From: Streptomyces sp. NBC_00234
GTDB taxonomy: Bacteria; Actinomycetota; Actinomycetes; Streptomycetales; Streptomycetaceae
Direction of reading: 5' to 3'
NCBI RefSeq assembly: GCF_036195325.1
Contig: NZ_CP108101.1
Location: forward strand, 4,650,001 to 4,714,000
DNA: 64,000 nucleotides
The position numbers and the translations under genes were made by a program. Positions within the stretch are counted from its first letter, which is position 1. Every line of letters begins with the position of its first letter. Positions 1 to 8,803 of this stretch are shown one piece after another. Under the pieces are notes generated by a model, which worked only from the letters and a program-made list of their open reading frames with translations, had not been told where the DNA came from and made no database searches.

Positions 1-1
1 G

Positions 2-127
2 GAGGTCGCGGACGCCGGCCATCTCGTCCACTACGACCGGCCGGAGGGCTGGCGGGCCGCCGTGGAACCCTTCCTGGAGCAGCTCGCCGAGGACTCCCGC
101 GAGGACCGCGAACCCGTCTCGCCGTAG
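2..127 (+). CDS. alpha/beta hydrolase, C-terminal fragment (gene begins before the window)
   Basis: The window opens inside a frame that ends with TAG at 125-127. The 41 visible residues contain AGHLVHYDRPEGW, which resembles the C-terminal segment of alpha/beta hydrolases, where the His of the Ser-His-Asp triad sits in a G-H-x-x-H context shortly before a helix and the stop. The nucleophile and acid residues lie outside the window, so the substrate cannot be judged. Family assignment rests only on this short tail. Confidence 0.6.
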   Translation, partial: EVADAGHLVHYDRPEGWRAAVEPFLEQLAEDSREDREPVSP

Positions 128-231
128 CCCCGCTCTCCCCTGCAACCCTTCCCGCGTCGCCCCCGCCCCTCTCCGCCCGACCCTCTCCGCCCACCCCCTC
201 CGCCGAGGCCCGAACCTGGCCCGCCGACCGG

Positions 232-1875
232 TCAGCCCTTGCTGACCGCGGCCAGGATCTCCGGGAGCCGGCGCGCCGTGCGGGGCGCAGCCAGCCGCAC
301 TCCGGCCCAGGCGACGAAGGCGCCGTACGCGGCCCCCACCGGCAGCACGATCCACAGCCAGCCCCGCAGATCGCTCACGTGCAGGGCGACCGTCAGGGCG
401 ATCACCGGTGCGCAGACCACACCCGCCGACACCATCCCGCCGAGAAGCGAGATCCAGGCGAGTCCGGCCTGCCCCGGCGCCACGTTCTTGAACGCACCGT
501 CCTGCGGGATCGAGTACGGGTACATCGCCGAAGCCAGCGCACCGGTCGCCAGCATCGAGCCCAGTACGCCGAAGGACAGCCCCATCACCTCGGGCAGCGC
601 CTCCCACTTCCCGAGCACCGCGGCGGTCAGCGCGGTCACCAGGACCGTGTACGGCAGCGTGATCAGCAGCAACGCCAGGGCCCGCGCCCGGAGTTCGGCA
701 TAGGCGTCCCGGGTCGTCGAGATCGTCAGGGCCACCATCCAGAAGGCGGAGGTGTCCTGGCCGAACTGGTTGTACATCTGGATGCCGAGCATTCCGGCCG
801 CGAAGCACGCGAGGTAGACCGAGCCGGTCCCCTGCAAGGCGTTGAGCAGCGGCACGATCAAGCCGATCGCCAGCGCCGTCACCCAGGTCGCCTTCGTCTT
901 CGGGTCCCGTGCCACGTAGCGCAGGCTGCGCTCCATCACCGTCCCCGTGCGCCCTTCCGGCAGCAGCGCGAAGATCCCCGAGCGGCCGGTCCCGGACTTC
1001 GTGCGGGTCGGCTCGGCCGCCGCGAGCGTGGAGCCGTCGGGGGCCGTCATCAGCTTCGTCAGGCTCCGCTGCCACAGCCACACCAGCACGCCCACCGACA
1101 GCGCGGAGAGCAGGAGTTGCAGGGCGGCCCTGCTGTACGCGCCCTCCGAAACGGAGTCCACCGCGCCGATCGCCGAGGCCGGCGGCAGCCAGCTCACGAC
1201 GTCCGCCGCCGGTTCCAGCGAGGAGAGCCCGCCCGCCCGGCCGAGACGCTGGAGGCCGAAGTTGACGAACTGGAAGCCCACCGCGATCACCAGACCGCTG
1301 AGGACCGCGAGGTCGCGGCCCTTGCGGGAGGACAGCAGCCGGACATTGGCCGTGGCCACGGACCGCGCCAGCGCGACACAGACCAGGAGCGTCAGCGGGA
1401 CGGCTATCACCCCGGTCGCCACCGCAGCCGCCCCGTGCGCCACGGCGAGGACCGAGCCGAGGGCGAGACAGAGCGTGAACAGCGGCCCGATGCCGACCAG
1501 CGAGGCCACCAGCAGCGCCCCGATCAGCGGACGGGGCCGGAGCGGCAGCATCACCAGACGGCTCGGGTCGAGCGTCTCGTCGCCGCTGGGGAAGAACAGC
1601 GGCATGACGGCCCAGCCGAGCGCCAGCACCCCGGTCAGGAGCACCACCACGGCGGCGGCGTGCTCGTTGCCGCGCAGGGCGACGAGCCCGATCACCTGGC
1701 CGACGGCCAGCAGCAGGGCGAACACGATGGAGGAGATGTACGCGGCCTTGCGGCCGGAGGACTGACGCAGCCCGTTGCGCAGCAGTGTCAGCTTGAGCCG
1801 TACGAAGACGGAGACGATGCCCTCGCTCCGGCCGGCCGGAGCGGCGGTCCCCACAGGGGCGTCGAGCACGGTCAT
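232..1875 (-). CDS. ABC transporter permease (ABC-2-like, about 12 membrane segments)
   Basis: A 547-residue, strongly hydrophobic protein with a short polar N-terminus (MTVLDAPVG...) and about a dozen membrane segments, no signal peptide and no ATP-binding motif. Its ATG overlaps the stop of the upstream ATPase gene (ATGA at 1872-1875), so the two are translationally coupled and very probably form one transporter. Such ATPase plus large permease pairs in actinobacteria are usually exporters, but the sequence gives no substrate. Membrane topology is inferred from hydrophobicity only. Confidence 0.85.
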   Translation of the reverse strand: MTVLDAPVGTAAPAGRSEGIVSVFVRLKLTLLRNGLRQSSGRKAAYISSIVFALLLAVGQVIGLVALRGNEHAAAVVVLLTGVLALGWAVMPLFFPSGDETLDPSRLVMLPLRPRPLIGALLVASLVGIGPLFTLCLALGSVLAVAHGAAAVATGVIAVPLTLLVCVALARSVATANVRLLSSRKGRDLAVLSGLVIAVGFQFVNFGLQRLGRAGGLSSLEPAADVVSWLPPASAIGAVDSVSEGAYSRAALQLLLSALSVGVLVWLWQRSLTKLMTAPDGSTLAAAEPTRTKSGTGRSGIFALLPEGRTGTVMERSLRYVARDPKTKATWVTALAIGLIVPLLNALQGTGSVYLACFAAGMLGIQMYNQFGQDTSAFWMVALTISTTRDAYAELRARALALLLITLPYTVLVTALTAAVLGKWEALPEVMGLSFGVLGSMLATGALASAMYPYSIPQDGAFKNVAPGQAGLAWISLLGGMVSAGVVCAPVIALTVALHVSDLRGWLWIVLPVGAAYGAFVAWAGVRLAAPRTARRLPEILAAVSKG

Positions 1876-2732
1876 CGGGCGCCGCCCAGCCAGTCCAGGG
1901 AGTCCCCGGTGTCACGGCCGCCCGCGCCGACCAGTTCGAGGAAGGCGTTCTGCAGGGAGGGTGCGTCGCCCCGTACCTCGGCGAGCGTGCCCTGCGCGCG
2001 AATCCGGCCCGCCACCATGACGGCCACCCAGTCGCACAGCGACTCGACCAGCTCCATCACGTGACTGGAGAAGACGACGGTCGCGCCGGACCGGGTGTAC
2101 CGCTCCAGAACCCCGCGGATCGTCTGTGCGGACACCGGGTCGACACCTTCGAACGGCTCGTCGAGGAAGAGCACTTCCGGGTTGTGCAGCAGCGCGGCGG
2201 CGAGCCCGATCTTCTTCCGCATACCGGTCGAGTAGTCCACGACCAGCTTGTGCTGCGAGCCCGCAAGGTCCAGGACGTCGAGCAGCTGGGTGGCCCGCTT
2301 GTCGACCTCGGCACCCGGCAGCCCGCGCAGTCGCCCGGTGTACGCGAGGAGTTCACGCCCCGAAAGCCTCTCGAAGAGGCGCAGCCCCTCCGGGAGCACC
2401 CCGATCCGGGACTTCACCTCGACCGGATCCAGCCATACGTCGTGGCCACCGACCTCGATCTTCCCCATGTCCGGCCGGAGGAGGCCCGTCACCATCGAGA
2501 GCGTGGTGGTCTTCCCCGCACCGTTGGGACCCACGAGTCCGACGAACTTGCCGGCGGGCAGTTCCAGGTCGATCCCCGCGACCGCGGTCTGTTCCCCGAA
2601 CCGCTTCCACAGTCCCTGGACGCGGACGGCGGGCGGCGCCGTCCGCGCACCGCCCGCCTCAACTGCCCCGTCGGCATCGACTGTTCGGTCGGCCGCGGTC
2701 CTGCCTTCTGCTGCTTCTGCCCGGTCAGGCAT
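1872..2732 (-). CDS. ABC transporter ATP-binding protein
   Basis: 286 residues from the ATG at 2732, which has a GAAAGG-type ribosome site a few bases upstream. Longer in-frame starts upstream would run through the neighbouring gene and were not used. Walker A GPNGAGKTT is at about residues 68-76, the signature-like DYSTGMRKK follows, and Walker B VLFLDEPFEGVD is clear. The first 35 residues are an Asp/Ala-rich extension before the nucleotide-binding domain. It couples by a 4-bp overlap to the membrane permease downstream and presumably powers it. The domain resembles multidrug or Nat-type exporter ATPases; substrate unknown. Confidence 0.92.
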   Translation of the reverse strand: MPDRAEAAEGRTAADRTVDADGAVEAGGARTAPPAVRVQGLWKRFGEQTAVAGIDLELPAGKFVGLVGPNGAGKTTTLSMVTGLLRPDMGKIEVGGHDVWLDPVEVKSRIGVLPEGLRLFERLSGRELLAYTGRLRGLPGAEVDKRATQLLDVLDLAGSQHKLVVDYSTGMRKKIGLAAALLHNPEVLFLDEPFEGVDPVSAQTIRGVLERYTRSGATVVFSSHVMELVESLCDWVAVMVAGRIRAQGTLAEVRGDAPSLQNAFLELVGAGGRDTGDSLDWLGGAR

Positions 2733-2770
2733 GGCACTGCCTTTCGATGTCCCCGATGGTGGGGACCACC

Positions 2771-3472
2771 CTACGAAAGGCGCGCCTTGGCGTCGGCCGC
2801 CTCCCGTGCACAGGCGTAGGCGAGGGGGCTGATCAGCTCCTCCGCGTCCGGCAGCCACCGGTTGGCGGGGGTGGGGCGCCGGGCCCACTGCACCGCGCCC
2901 CGGCCGCCGACCCGGGTCGGCGGACCGGCCACGTAATGACCGTCTCCGCGGCTCACCAGGTCGATGGCATCGGCGTTCCACCCGAGGTTCCGTACGAGGT
3001 CGGCGGCCTTCGCGGCGGCGCCGGGCAGGACGAAGAAGAGCATCCTGCGGTCGGGGGTGCAGGTGACGGGTCCGAGCGTCAGGGACATCCGCTCCATCCG
3101 GGCCAGGGCCAGGAAGCCCGCGGACTCCGGGACGTCGATCGCGTCGAAGGTCCGCCCGGTCGGCAGCAGGATCGAGGACGTCGGCTGTTTGGACCACATC
3201 CGGCGGGCCGCCGCCGCACTGCCGGTCGCCTGGCCCGCCCAGTCCGGCCGGGTGGGGTGGGCTCCGGCCGAGACGCAGCCGGCGTCCCCGCACGAGCAGC
3301 GTTCGACCCCCTCGACGGCTTCGAGCCAGGTGCCCGGGAACACGTCCCAGTGCCGCTCTTCCGCATAACGCACCGCGGCGTCGAGCAGCTGCTCACCTCG
3401 CTGTTGGGGGACCTGGGCGGTTTCCGTGACTCCGATGGGCTCTTCCACGAACAGCACAACTCCCGCCGCCAC
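2771..3472 (-). CDS. bifunctional primase/polymerase (Prim-Pol) N-terminal-like protein
   Basis: A 233-residue soluble protein resembling the stand-alone Prim-Pol (archaeo-eukaryotic primase-like) proteins found in many Streptomyces genomes. Visible pieces include AAVRYAEERHWDVFPGTW near the N-terminus, a Cys/His cluster (CSCGDAGCVSAGAH at about 59-72) and a region with repeated Gly-Gly turns near the C-terminus. No helicase domain is attached, so replicative priming is unproven. The start could also be the GTG about eight codons in (VLFVEEPIG). It is divergent from the TPR regulator at 3719. Function in these bacteria is not established. Confidence 0.7.
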   Translation of the reverse strand: MAAGVVLFVEEPIGVTETAQVPQQRGEQLLDAAVRYAEERHWDVFPGTWLEAVEGVERCSCGDAGCVSAGAHPTRPDWAGQATGSAAAARRMWSKQPTSSILLPTGRTFDAIDVPESAGFLALARMERMSLTLGPVTCTPDRRMLFFVLPGAAAKAADLVRNLGWNADAIDLVSRGDGHYVAGPPTRVGGRGAVQWARRPTPANRWLPDAEELISPLAYACAREAADAKARLS

Positions 3473-3718
3473 CTGGGGTTACGGGCGCGGCGAACGCGGT
3501 CACGGTGCATCGATCCTGCATATGGGGCGCATCGAGGCATGGACGGGGGCGCGCGTGCGGCGGCGCATCGATGTGCGGGTAGCCACATACAGGACTGTGC
3601 GACGACCTGTGCCGAGCATCCGTGACGGCTCGTACCGAATACCGATGAATGTGCGCATTTCTTGTATATGTGCCGGGCAGTGATCCCTTCACCGATCACT
3701 GCGGTCTCAGGGGGAAAC

Positions 3719-5101
3719 ATGGCAGCCAGACCTCTCGTCGCCCGCCAGCCGAACGAGCGGCTCCAGACACTCATTCAGGAAGCCGCCTGCTCCAACGCGG
3801 GCCTCGCCCGCCGCGTCAACATGGTCGGAGCCGAGCGCGGTCTCGATCTCCGCTACGACAAGACGTCCGTCGCCCGGTGGCTGCGGGGACAGCAACCACG
3901 CGGCAGGGCACCGGGAATCATCGCCGAGGCGCTCGGCCGCAAGCTCGGCCGTACGGTCACGATCGACGAGATCGGCATGGCCAACGGCAAGAACCTCGCC
4001 TCGGGTGTCGGCCTGCAGTTCGCACCGACCGTGCTCGGCGCGATCGAGCAGGTCTGCGAGCTGTGGCGCAGCGACGTGGGGCGGCGCGATCTGCTCTCCG
4101 GGTCCGCGGTGGCCGCCTCCGCGCTGGTCGAACCCAGCCGCGACTGGCTGATCACCGGCGCCGACCCCCAGGTGGCACGGGCCGCGGGCGCCCGCGTGGG
4201 TATGCCCGACGTGGAGGCGGTACGGGCGATGACGACCGCGCTCGTCGACCTCGACCACCGGTTCGGCAGCGGACACGTGCGGCCCGTCCTGGTCCACTAC
4301 CTCAACAGCGTGGTGTCCGGGCTGCTTTCGGGGGCGTACCGCGAATCGGTCGGCCGGGAGCTGTTCGGCGCGGTGGCGCGGCTCACCGAACTCGCCGGGT
4401 ACATGGCGGTCGACACCGGTCAGCCGGGGCTCGCCCAGCGGTACTACATCCAGGCCCTGCGGCTGGCCCAGGCGGCGGGCGACCGGGCCTACGGCGGTTA
4501 TGTGCTGGCCGCCTCGATGAGTCATCTCGCCGCGCAGCTCGGCAACCCGAGAGAGATCGCGCAGCTCGCGCGGGCGGCGCAGGAGGGTGCGCGGGGGCGG
4601 GTGACTCCGCGGGCGGAGGCGATGTTCCACGCGGCGGAGGCGCGCGGGCACGCCCTGCTGGGCGACGTCCGTACCTGCCAGGCGGCGGCGGGCCGGGCGC
4701 TGACGGCGCTGGAGCACGCGGACGCGGACACCGGTGACGACCCGCCGTGGATCGCCCACTTCGACGCGGGCTATCTCGCGGACGAGCTGGCGCACTGCCA
4801 CCGCGATCTGGGGCAGGGCGAGGCGGCGGCCCGCCGGTCGACGGAGGCCCTGGCCGCGTTGCCGGAGAGCAAGGCCCGGCGCAGGGGCATCGGCCTGGTG
4901 CTGCTGGCGAGCGCGCAGGTGCAGATGAGAGAGGTGGAGCAGGCGTGCCACACGGGGAACCGGGCGGTGGAGCTGCTGGCGACGGTGCGGTCCAGCCGGG
5001 GTGCGGAGTATCTCGATGACCTCCAGCAGCGGCTCGTGCCGTACGGGGACGAGCCCGCGGTCCGTGAATTCGGTGCCCGGCTCGAACTCCAGGCGGCCTG
5101 A
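3719..5101 (+). CDS. NsdA-like TPR regulator with N-terminal DNA-binding-type region
   Basis: 460 residues from ATG 3719, chosen because GGGGGAAAC sits directly upstream; an in-frame ATG at 3662 lies in the promoter region. The N-terminal 70 residues (PNERLQTLIQEA, LARRVNMVG, DKTSVARWLRGQQPRGRAP) look like a helix-turn-helix of the kind found in Streptomyces NsdA-type proteins. The remainder is rich in helical repeats such as AGYMAVDTGQPGLAQRYYIQAL, typical of TPRs. Members of this family, such as NsdA, act as negative regulators of differentiation and antibiotic production in Streptomyces. Which member this is cannot be told from sequence alone. It is divergent from the Prim-Pol gene. Confidence 0.75.
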   Translation: MAARPLVARQPNERLQTLIQEAACSNAGLARRVNMVGAERGLDLRYDKTSVARWLRGQQPRGRAPGIIAEALGRKLGRTVTIDEIGMANGKNLASGVGLQFAPTVLGAIEQVCELWRSDVGRRDLLSGSAVAASALVEPSRDWLITGADPQVARAAGARVGMPDVEAVRAMTTALVDLDHRFGSGHVRPVLVHYLNSVVSGLLSGAYRESVGRELFGAVARLTELAGYMAVDTGQPGLAQRYYIQALRLAQAAGDRAYGGYVLAASMSHLAAQLGNPREIAQLARAAQEGARGRVTPRAEAMFHAAEARGHALLGDVRTCQAAAGRALTALEHADADTGDDPPWIAHFDAGYLADELAHCHRDLGQGEAAARRSTEALAALPESKARRRGIGLVLLASAQVQMREVEQACHTGNRAVELLATVRSSRGAEYLDDLQQRLVPYGDEPAVREFGARLELQAA

Positions 5102-5261
5102 GAGGCGGGGTGCGGAGGGCCGTCCGCCAGGGCGAACCGGGACAGCGCGATGCCTGCTGCCATGTGAAGGGGTGGTGAGCGGCATCACGCGCTTGGCGGA
5201 GTGCGGCAACCACCCGATAGCGTGAGCCGACGATTCCGTAGGTTTACACGTAGGAGTCCCG

Positions 5262-6815
5262 GTGACGCAGAGCGGACAGGGTGACGAACAGCAGTCCCCT
5301 GCTGTACGGCCCGCGCACGAAGGTGTCGTGCTGCCCGCGGAGGGCGGTACCCCCTGGACCGTGGGTCCGCCCGCAGCAGGGCCGGCCGGCCAGGCCGCAC
5401 CCGCGGGAGGGCAGCCGTGGGGATCGCCCTGGGGCCCCCAGGACGGCGGGCCGCACCCGGACGCCCCGGCCCCCGCGCAGCTGCCGCCGGCCGGCCACGC
5501 CGGGCAGCTGCCGCCCGCACAGCCGTACGCGGGCGCGCCCGGTCCGTACGGGAACGGCGCGGCGCAGCCCCAGCAGGGGGCGTATCCCTCCCAGCCGGGG
5601 GAGTACCAGCAGCAGAGCCAGTACCAGCAGCCGGGGCCGTACGAGCCGCAGCAGGGCCAGTACCAGGCCCAGCCCGGCGGCTACCCGTCGCAGCCCCAGC
5701 CGTATGCGCAGCCGCTGCCGCCGGAGGCCGTGCCCGGTCTCCCGCCGGGGGCGGGCGGCGACGCGGACGCCACGCAGTTCATCGCGCCCGTGCCCGGTGG
5801 CTCCGGTCCCGGCGGGCTGCCGCCCGAGCGTCCCGCCGAGTCCACCCAGTTCCTGGGGCAGGCGGCGCCCGGCGACGCCGACGCGACCCAGTACATACCC
5901 CCGGTGCCCGGTGGCGCCCCGTACGGGATCAGGCCCGGGACCCCCGGTGAGCGGCAGCCGCCCGCCGAGTTCGACAACCTGTTCCGCAGCGAGGCGCCCG
6001 CGGGCGCTACGCAGCAGATGCCCCGCTTCGATCCCTCGCAGCAGGCGCGCCAACAGCAGCACCAGCCGCCGCAGCACCAGCAGCACCAGCCGCCGCACAG
6101 CCCGCAGGGCTACCAGTCCGGCCTGCAGGGACTGCAGGGCACGCAGGGCATGCAGGAGCCCGACCAGGACTACGAACCCCGGCGCAAGAGGCCCGCGCAC
6201 GTCCCGCTGATCGCCGCGGTCGTCATCGGCTGCGCCGTCATCGGACTCGGGGCGGGCGCCCTCATGAGCAGCGGCGACGACAAGCCGGACGACAAGAAGC
6301 CGGTGGCCTCGCAGAGTTCGGCCGCCGAGCAGCCCAGCGCGGAGCCGGCGGCCGATCCCGCCGAGCCGCAGGCACAGGCGCTCGACAAGCTGCTCGCCGA
6401 CAGCAACAACAGCCGGGCGGCCGTGATCAGCGCGGTCGAGAAGATCAAGTCGTGCCAGGCGCTGGACCAGGCCACGAGCGATCTGAAGGGAGCGGCCCAG
6501 CAGCGCCGCGACCTGGTGACCCGGCTCAAGGACCTCACCATCGACAAGCTGCCGCAGCACGCCGAGCTGTCGTCCTCGCTGACGAGGGCCTGGCAGGCGT
6601 CCGCCTCGGCCGACGACCACTACGCCGCCTGGGCCGTGCAGGCCAAGAACAACAAGAAGATCTGCAAGGGCGGCCACGCCAGGTCGACCAACGAGACGGC
6701 GCAGGCCACCGTACGGAGCGGCGAGGCCACCACGGCCAAGCGGCAGGCGTCCGGACTGTGGAACTCCGTCGCGACGAAGTACGGACTGACGAAGCGCACC
6801 CCGCAGGAGCTCTGA
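5262..6815 (+). CDS. Pro/Gln-rich single-pass membrane protein with ATQ(F/Y) repeats
   Basis: 517 residues from GTG 5262, preceded by AGGAG at a 4-base spacing. Residues 1-300 are low-complexity Pro/Gln/Gly/Tyr sequence, presumably disordered and cytosolic. One membrane helix (about 313-336) follows an Arg/Lys-rich stretch, and the C-terminal 180 residues form an external helical domain with a few Cys. The tail contains the repeated motif DADATQ(F/Y)I(A/P)PVPGG at about residues 167-180 and 205-218, with related ESTQFLG and GATQQMP copies; such Thr motifs recall Ser/Thr-kinase sites. No enzyme domain was recognised. A strong terminator follows. Confidence 0.8.
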   Translation: MTQSGQGDEQQSPAVRPAHEGVVLPAEGGTPWTVGPPAAGPAGQAAPAGGQPWGSPWGPQDGGPHPDAPAPAQLPPAGHAGQLPPAQPYAGAPGPYGNGAAQPQQGAYPSQPGEYQQQSQYQQPGPYEPQQGQYQAQPGGYPSQPQPYAQPLPPEAVPGLPPGAGGDADATQFIAPVPGGSGPGGLPPERPAESTQFLGQAAPGDADATQYIPPVPGGAPYGIRPGTPGERQPPAEFDNLFRSEAPAGATQQMPRFDPSQQARQQQHQPPQHQQHQPPHSPQGYQSGLQGLQGTQGMQEPDQDYEPRRKRPAHVPLIAAVVIGCAVIGLGAGALMSSGDDKPDDKKPVASQSSAAEQPSAEPAADPAEPQAQALDKLLADSNNSRAAVISAVEKIKSCQALDQATSDLKGAAQQRRDLVTRLKDLTIDKLPQHAELSSSLTRAWQASASADDHYAAWAVQAKNNKKICKGGHARSTNETAQATVRSGEATTAKRQASGLWNSVATKYGLTKRTPQEL

Positions 6816-6822
6816 CGCGCGT

Positions 6823-6868
6823 GCGCGAACGGCCCGGCCCCGGACATCCGGGGCCGGGCCGTTCGCGC
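6823..6868. terminator. bidirectional hairpin terminator, 22-bp perfect stem
   Basis: The arms GCGCGAACGGCCCGGCCCCG.. and its complement pair over 22 bp around a 2-base loop, between two convergent genes ending at 6815 and 6883. There is no long T-run, as usual for Streptomyces terminators. Confidence 0.85.
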
Positions 6869-6882
6869 GGGTGCCGCGTCGG

Positions 6883-8166
6883 TCAGCCGTTGCGGGCGCC
6901 CGACAGGGTCTCGGAGACGTCCACGAAGCCCTTCCGCTCGGCGACGAGGCGACCGTCGCGGACCACCTGGAACGTCACCTGGCCGTTGACGATGCGCGGG
7001 TACGCCGAGGTGCCGAGCATGTCCTTGAAGCGCCAGCGCAGCACCGGGGTGAGCCCGCCGGTGTCCACCTGGGTGCCCTGGTTGAGGCTGGCCGAGACCT
7101 TGCCGGCCGTGATCCGCGGCTCGTCTATCTCCTCGATGACCGCCTTGAGCACCGTGTAGGCGATCCAGGTGGTCTGCACGCCGGTGTCCTCCGGGTCGAC
7201 CCGGTTGTCGGCGAACGCGTACTGGCGGATCACCTTGCGCATCTCGGCCCAGCGGGAATCGCTCGGTTCCGGGTACCAGCCGGTGACGTACGCCCCCTCG
7301 AACGGGCTGTTCCGTCCGCCCGTGCGGTCGATGAGCGGCTGGCCGACGCTGCCGAGGACGGACGAGACCCGTACCCGGCTGCCTTCCGGTTCGAGCCGGC
7401 GGAAGGAGTCGAAGAACGTTTCCGTACGGTCTCCGAGCACCGCCGTCACACAGCCGTCGCCCGCCTTCTCCAGCGCCTGGGCGGCCTGCGCGTCGTACGA
7501 AGTGGCCTCCTCCGGCGCCAGGATGTCGACGGACCTGGGCCGACGGGACTCCGCGAGGCTGGTGTTGAGGAGCGGGGGCATGACGTCGCCGCCGATCGAG
7601 TCGGGACGTACGAGGGAGACCCGCTCGCAACCGGCCGCCAGCTGCTTGCCGTTGCCCGCCAGGAGCGCCGACTGGCCGCCGTTGACCGGGTAGGAGTTGT
7701 AGCTCGTGAACTCCTCGGTGGAGGCCCCGTAGCCGCCGATGTACGGGATTCCGGCGGCCTCCAGCGGGGCCATGAACGCCTGTCCGTGCCGGCTGTACGA
7801 GCCGACCACCGCCGCCGCGTCCTGCTTGACCGCCTCGCGGGCGCACTTGCCCGCGCCGAGGAGGGTGTCGCCCTCGTCGCAGGTGATCACGCGCAGTTCG
7901 TGACCGTCGATGCCGCCCTGTTCGTTGACCCAGCGGGCGTACGTCGTCGCCATGGCCGAGACGCCCGCCATCTTCTGGGTGGAGCCGTCCGCGGCGTGGT
8001 CGGGTGCCCAGGTCATCACGGTCACGGTCTCCGCGGAGCCGCCCGAGGTCCCCGGAATCACACCGCAGCCGGAGGTGAGCAGGGCCACGGCCGCGGCCGT
8101 GACGGTGAGGAGTCGGAAGGGGCGGAGTGGGGTGAGGCGTCGCCGTCCGGTCATGGGCATGAACAT
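6883..8166 (-). CDS. ABC transporter substrate-binding lipoprotein, branched-chain amino-acid receptor type
   Basis: 427 residues from the ATG at 8166, chosen over the two in-frame ATGs just downstream because a GGAG lies 6 bases ahead. A signal sequence ends in lipobox LTSGC (Cys34), so the mature protein is a membrane-anchored lipoprotein. The body resembles Peripla_BP_6 receptors: TTYARWVNEQGGIDGHEL, CAREAVKQDAAAVVGS and GIPYIGGYGAS are typical. No permease or ATPase genes lie beside it, so it is an orphan receptor that may work with a transporter elsewhere or act in sensing. Ligand unknown. Confidence 0.9.
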   Translation of the reverse strand: MFMPMTGRRRLTPLRPFRLLTVTAAAVALLTSGCGVIPGTSGGSAETVTVMTWAPDHAADGSTQKMAGVSAMATTYARWVNEQGGIDGHELRVITCDEGDTLLGAGKCAREAVKQDAAAVVGSYSRHGQAFMAPLEAAGIPYIGGYGASTEEFTSYNSYPVNGGQSALLAGNGKQLAAGCERVSLVRPDSIGGDVMPPLLNTSLAESRRPRSVDILAPEEATSYDAQAAQALEKAGDGCVTAVLGDRTETFFDSFRRLEPEGSRVRVSSVLGSVGQPLIDRTGGRNSPFEGAYVTGWYPEPSDSRWAEMRKVIRQYAFADNRVDPEDTGVQTTWIAYTVLKAVIEEIDEPRITAGKVSASLNQGTQVDTGGLTPVLRWRFKDMLGTSAYPRIVNGQVTFQVVRDGRLVAERKGFVDVSETLSGARNG

Positions 8167-8277
8167 TTCCGGCTCCGGGGTAACGCCGCAGTGTGCTCGG
8201 GGCAACGCTCGGTGACGTCCAGGTGAATTACGGGGGGCCGTACGCACACGGGGAAAGGGAACGTACGATCGACAACC

Positions 8278-8775
8278 GTGCAGCAAGGTTCGGAGAACAC
8301 TTCCCGTCGCGGCCGTCGCTCCTCCACCATGGGCGGCATGCCGCTCAATGACATGCCATGGTGGCGCTGGCGCAGCAACGTGCGCTCGGCGCTGCACATG
8401 CTCTCCGACCCCGTCTTCCACCGCGAGTGCTGGCTGGCCGGCCGGGAAGGGTACGGGGACGTCACCGACGCCGTGTACCGCCTGGTCGAGGACACCTGGC
8501 TCGACAACTGGTCCGCCGAGAAGTACGTCGGCACGATCTTCCGCGACTCCGGCGAGGCCGCCCTCGTGGACGTCGCCGCGCTCCGGGTGCTGCGGATCAT
8601 GCACCAGGTCGGCGCCGACGCCCCCGTCTCCGCCTATCTGGAGCACCACGGCTGGCCGGAGGCCGTACGCGCGGCCCACGACGCCCATGTGATGCTCGCC
8701 ACGAACGACGGCGAGGACCCGGACACTCCGCCTCGTTCGCTGGACGTGCTCCGCATCATGACCAGATCGGCCTGA
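8278..8775 (+). CDS. conserved actinobacterial hypothetical protein
   Basis: 165 residues from GTG 8278 (VQQGSENTSRR). I see no clear Shine-Dalgarno, so it may be leaderless or start at a later Met such as MGGMPLND. The sequence is acidic and helical with conserved-looking Trp clusters (MPWWRWRSNV, TWLDNW). No catalytic motif, signal peptide or membrane segment is visible. It reads like the short conserved proteins often found upstream of purU in Streptomyces, 28 bp ahead of that gene and on the same strand, so the two may be cotranscribed. Function not recognised. Confidence 0.75.
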   Translation: MQQGSENTSRRGRRSSTMGGMPLNDMPWWRWRSNVRSALHMLSDPVFHRECWLAGREGYGDVTDAVYRLVEDTWLDNWSAEKYVGTIFRDSGEAALVDVAALRVLRIMHQVGADAPVSAYLEHHGWPEAVRAAHDAHVMLATNDGEDPDTPPRSLDVLRIMTRSA

Positions 8776-8803
8776 GAGCGGGCGGGTGTGGCACCCTACG
8801 GGC

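Noticed and set aside
3507..3572. Three GCATCGA(T/G) copies in the Prim-Pol/TPR regulator gap as an operator array
   Set aside because: Irregular spacing (22 and 36 bp) and a short unit that can occur by chance in this context.
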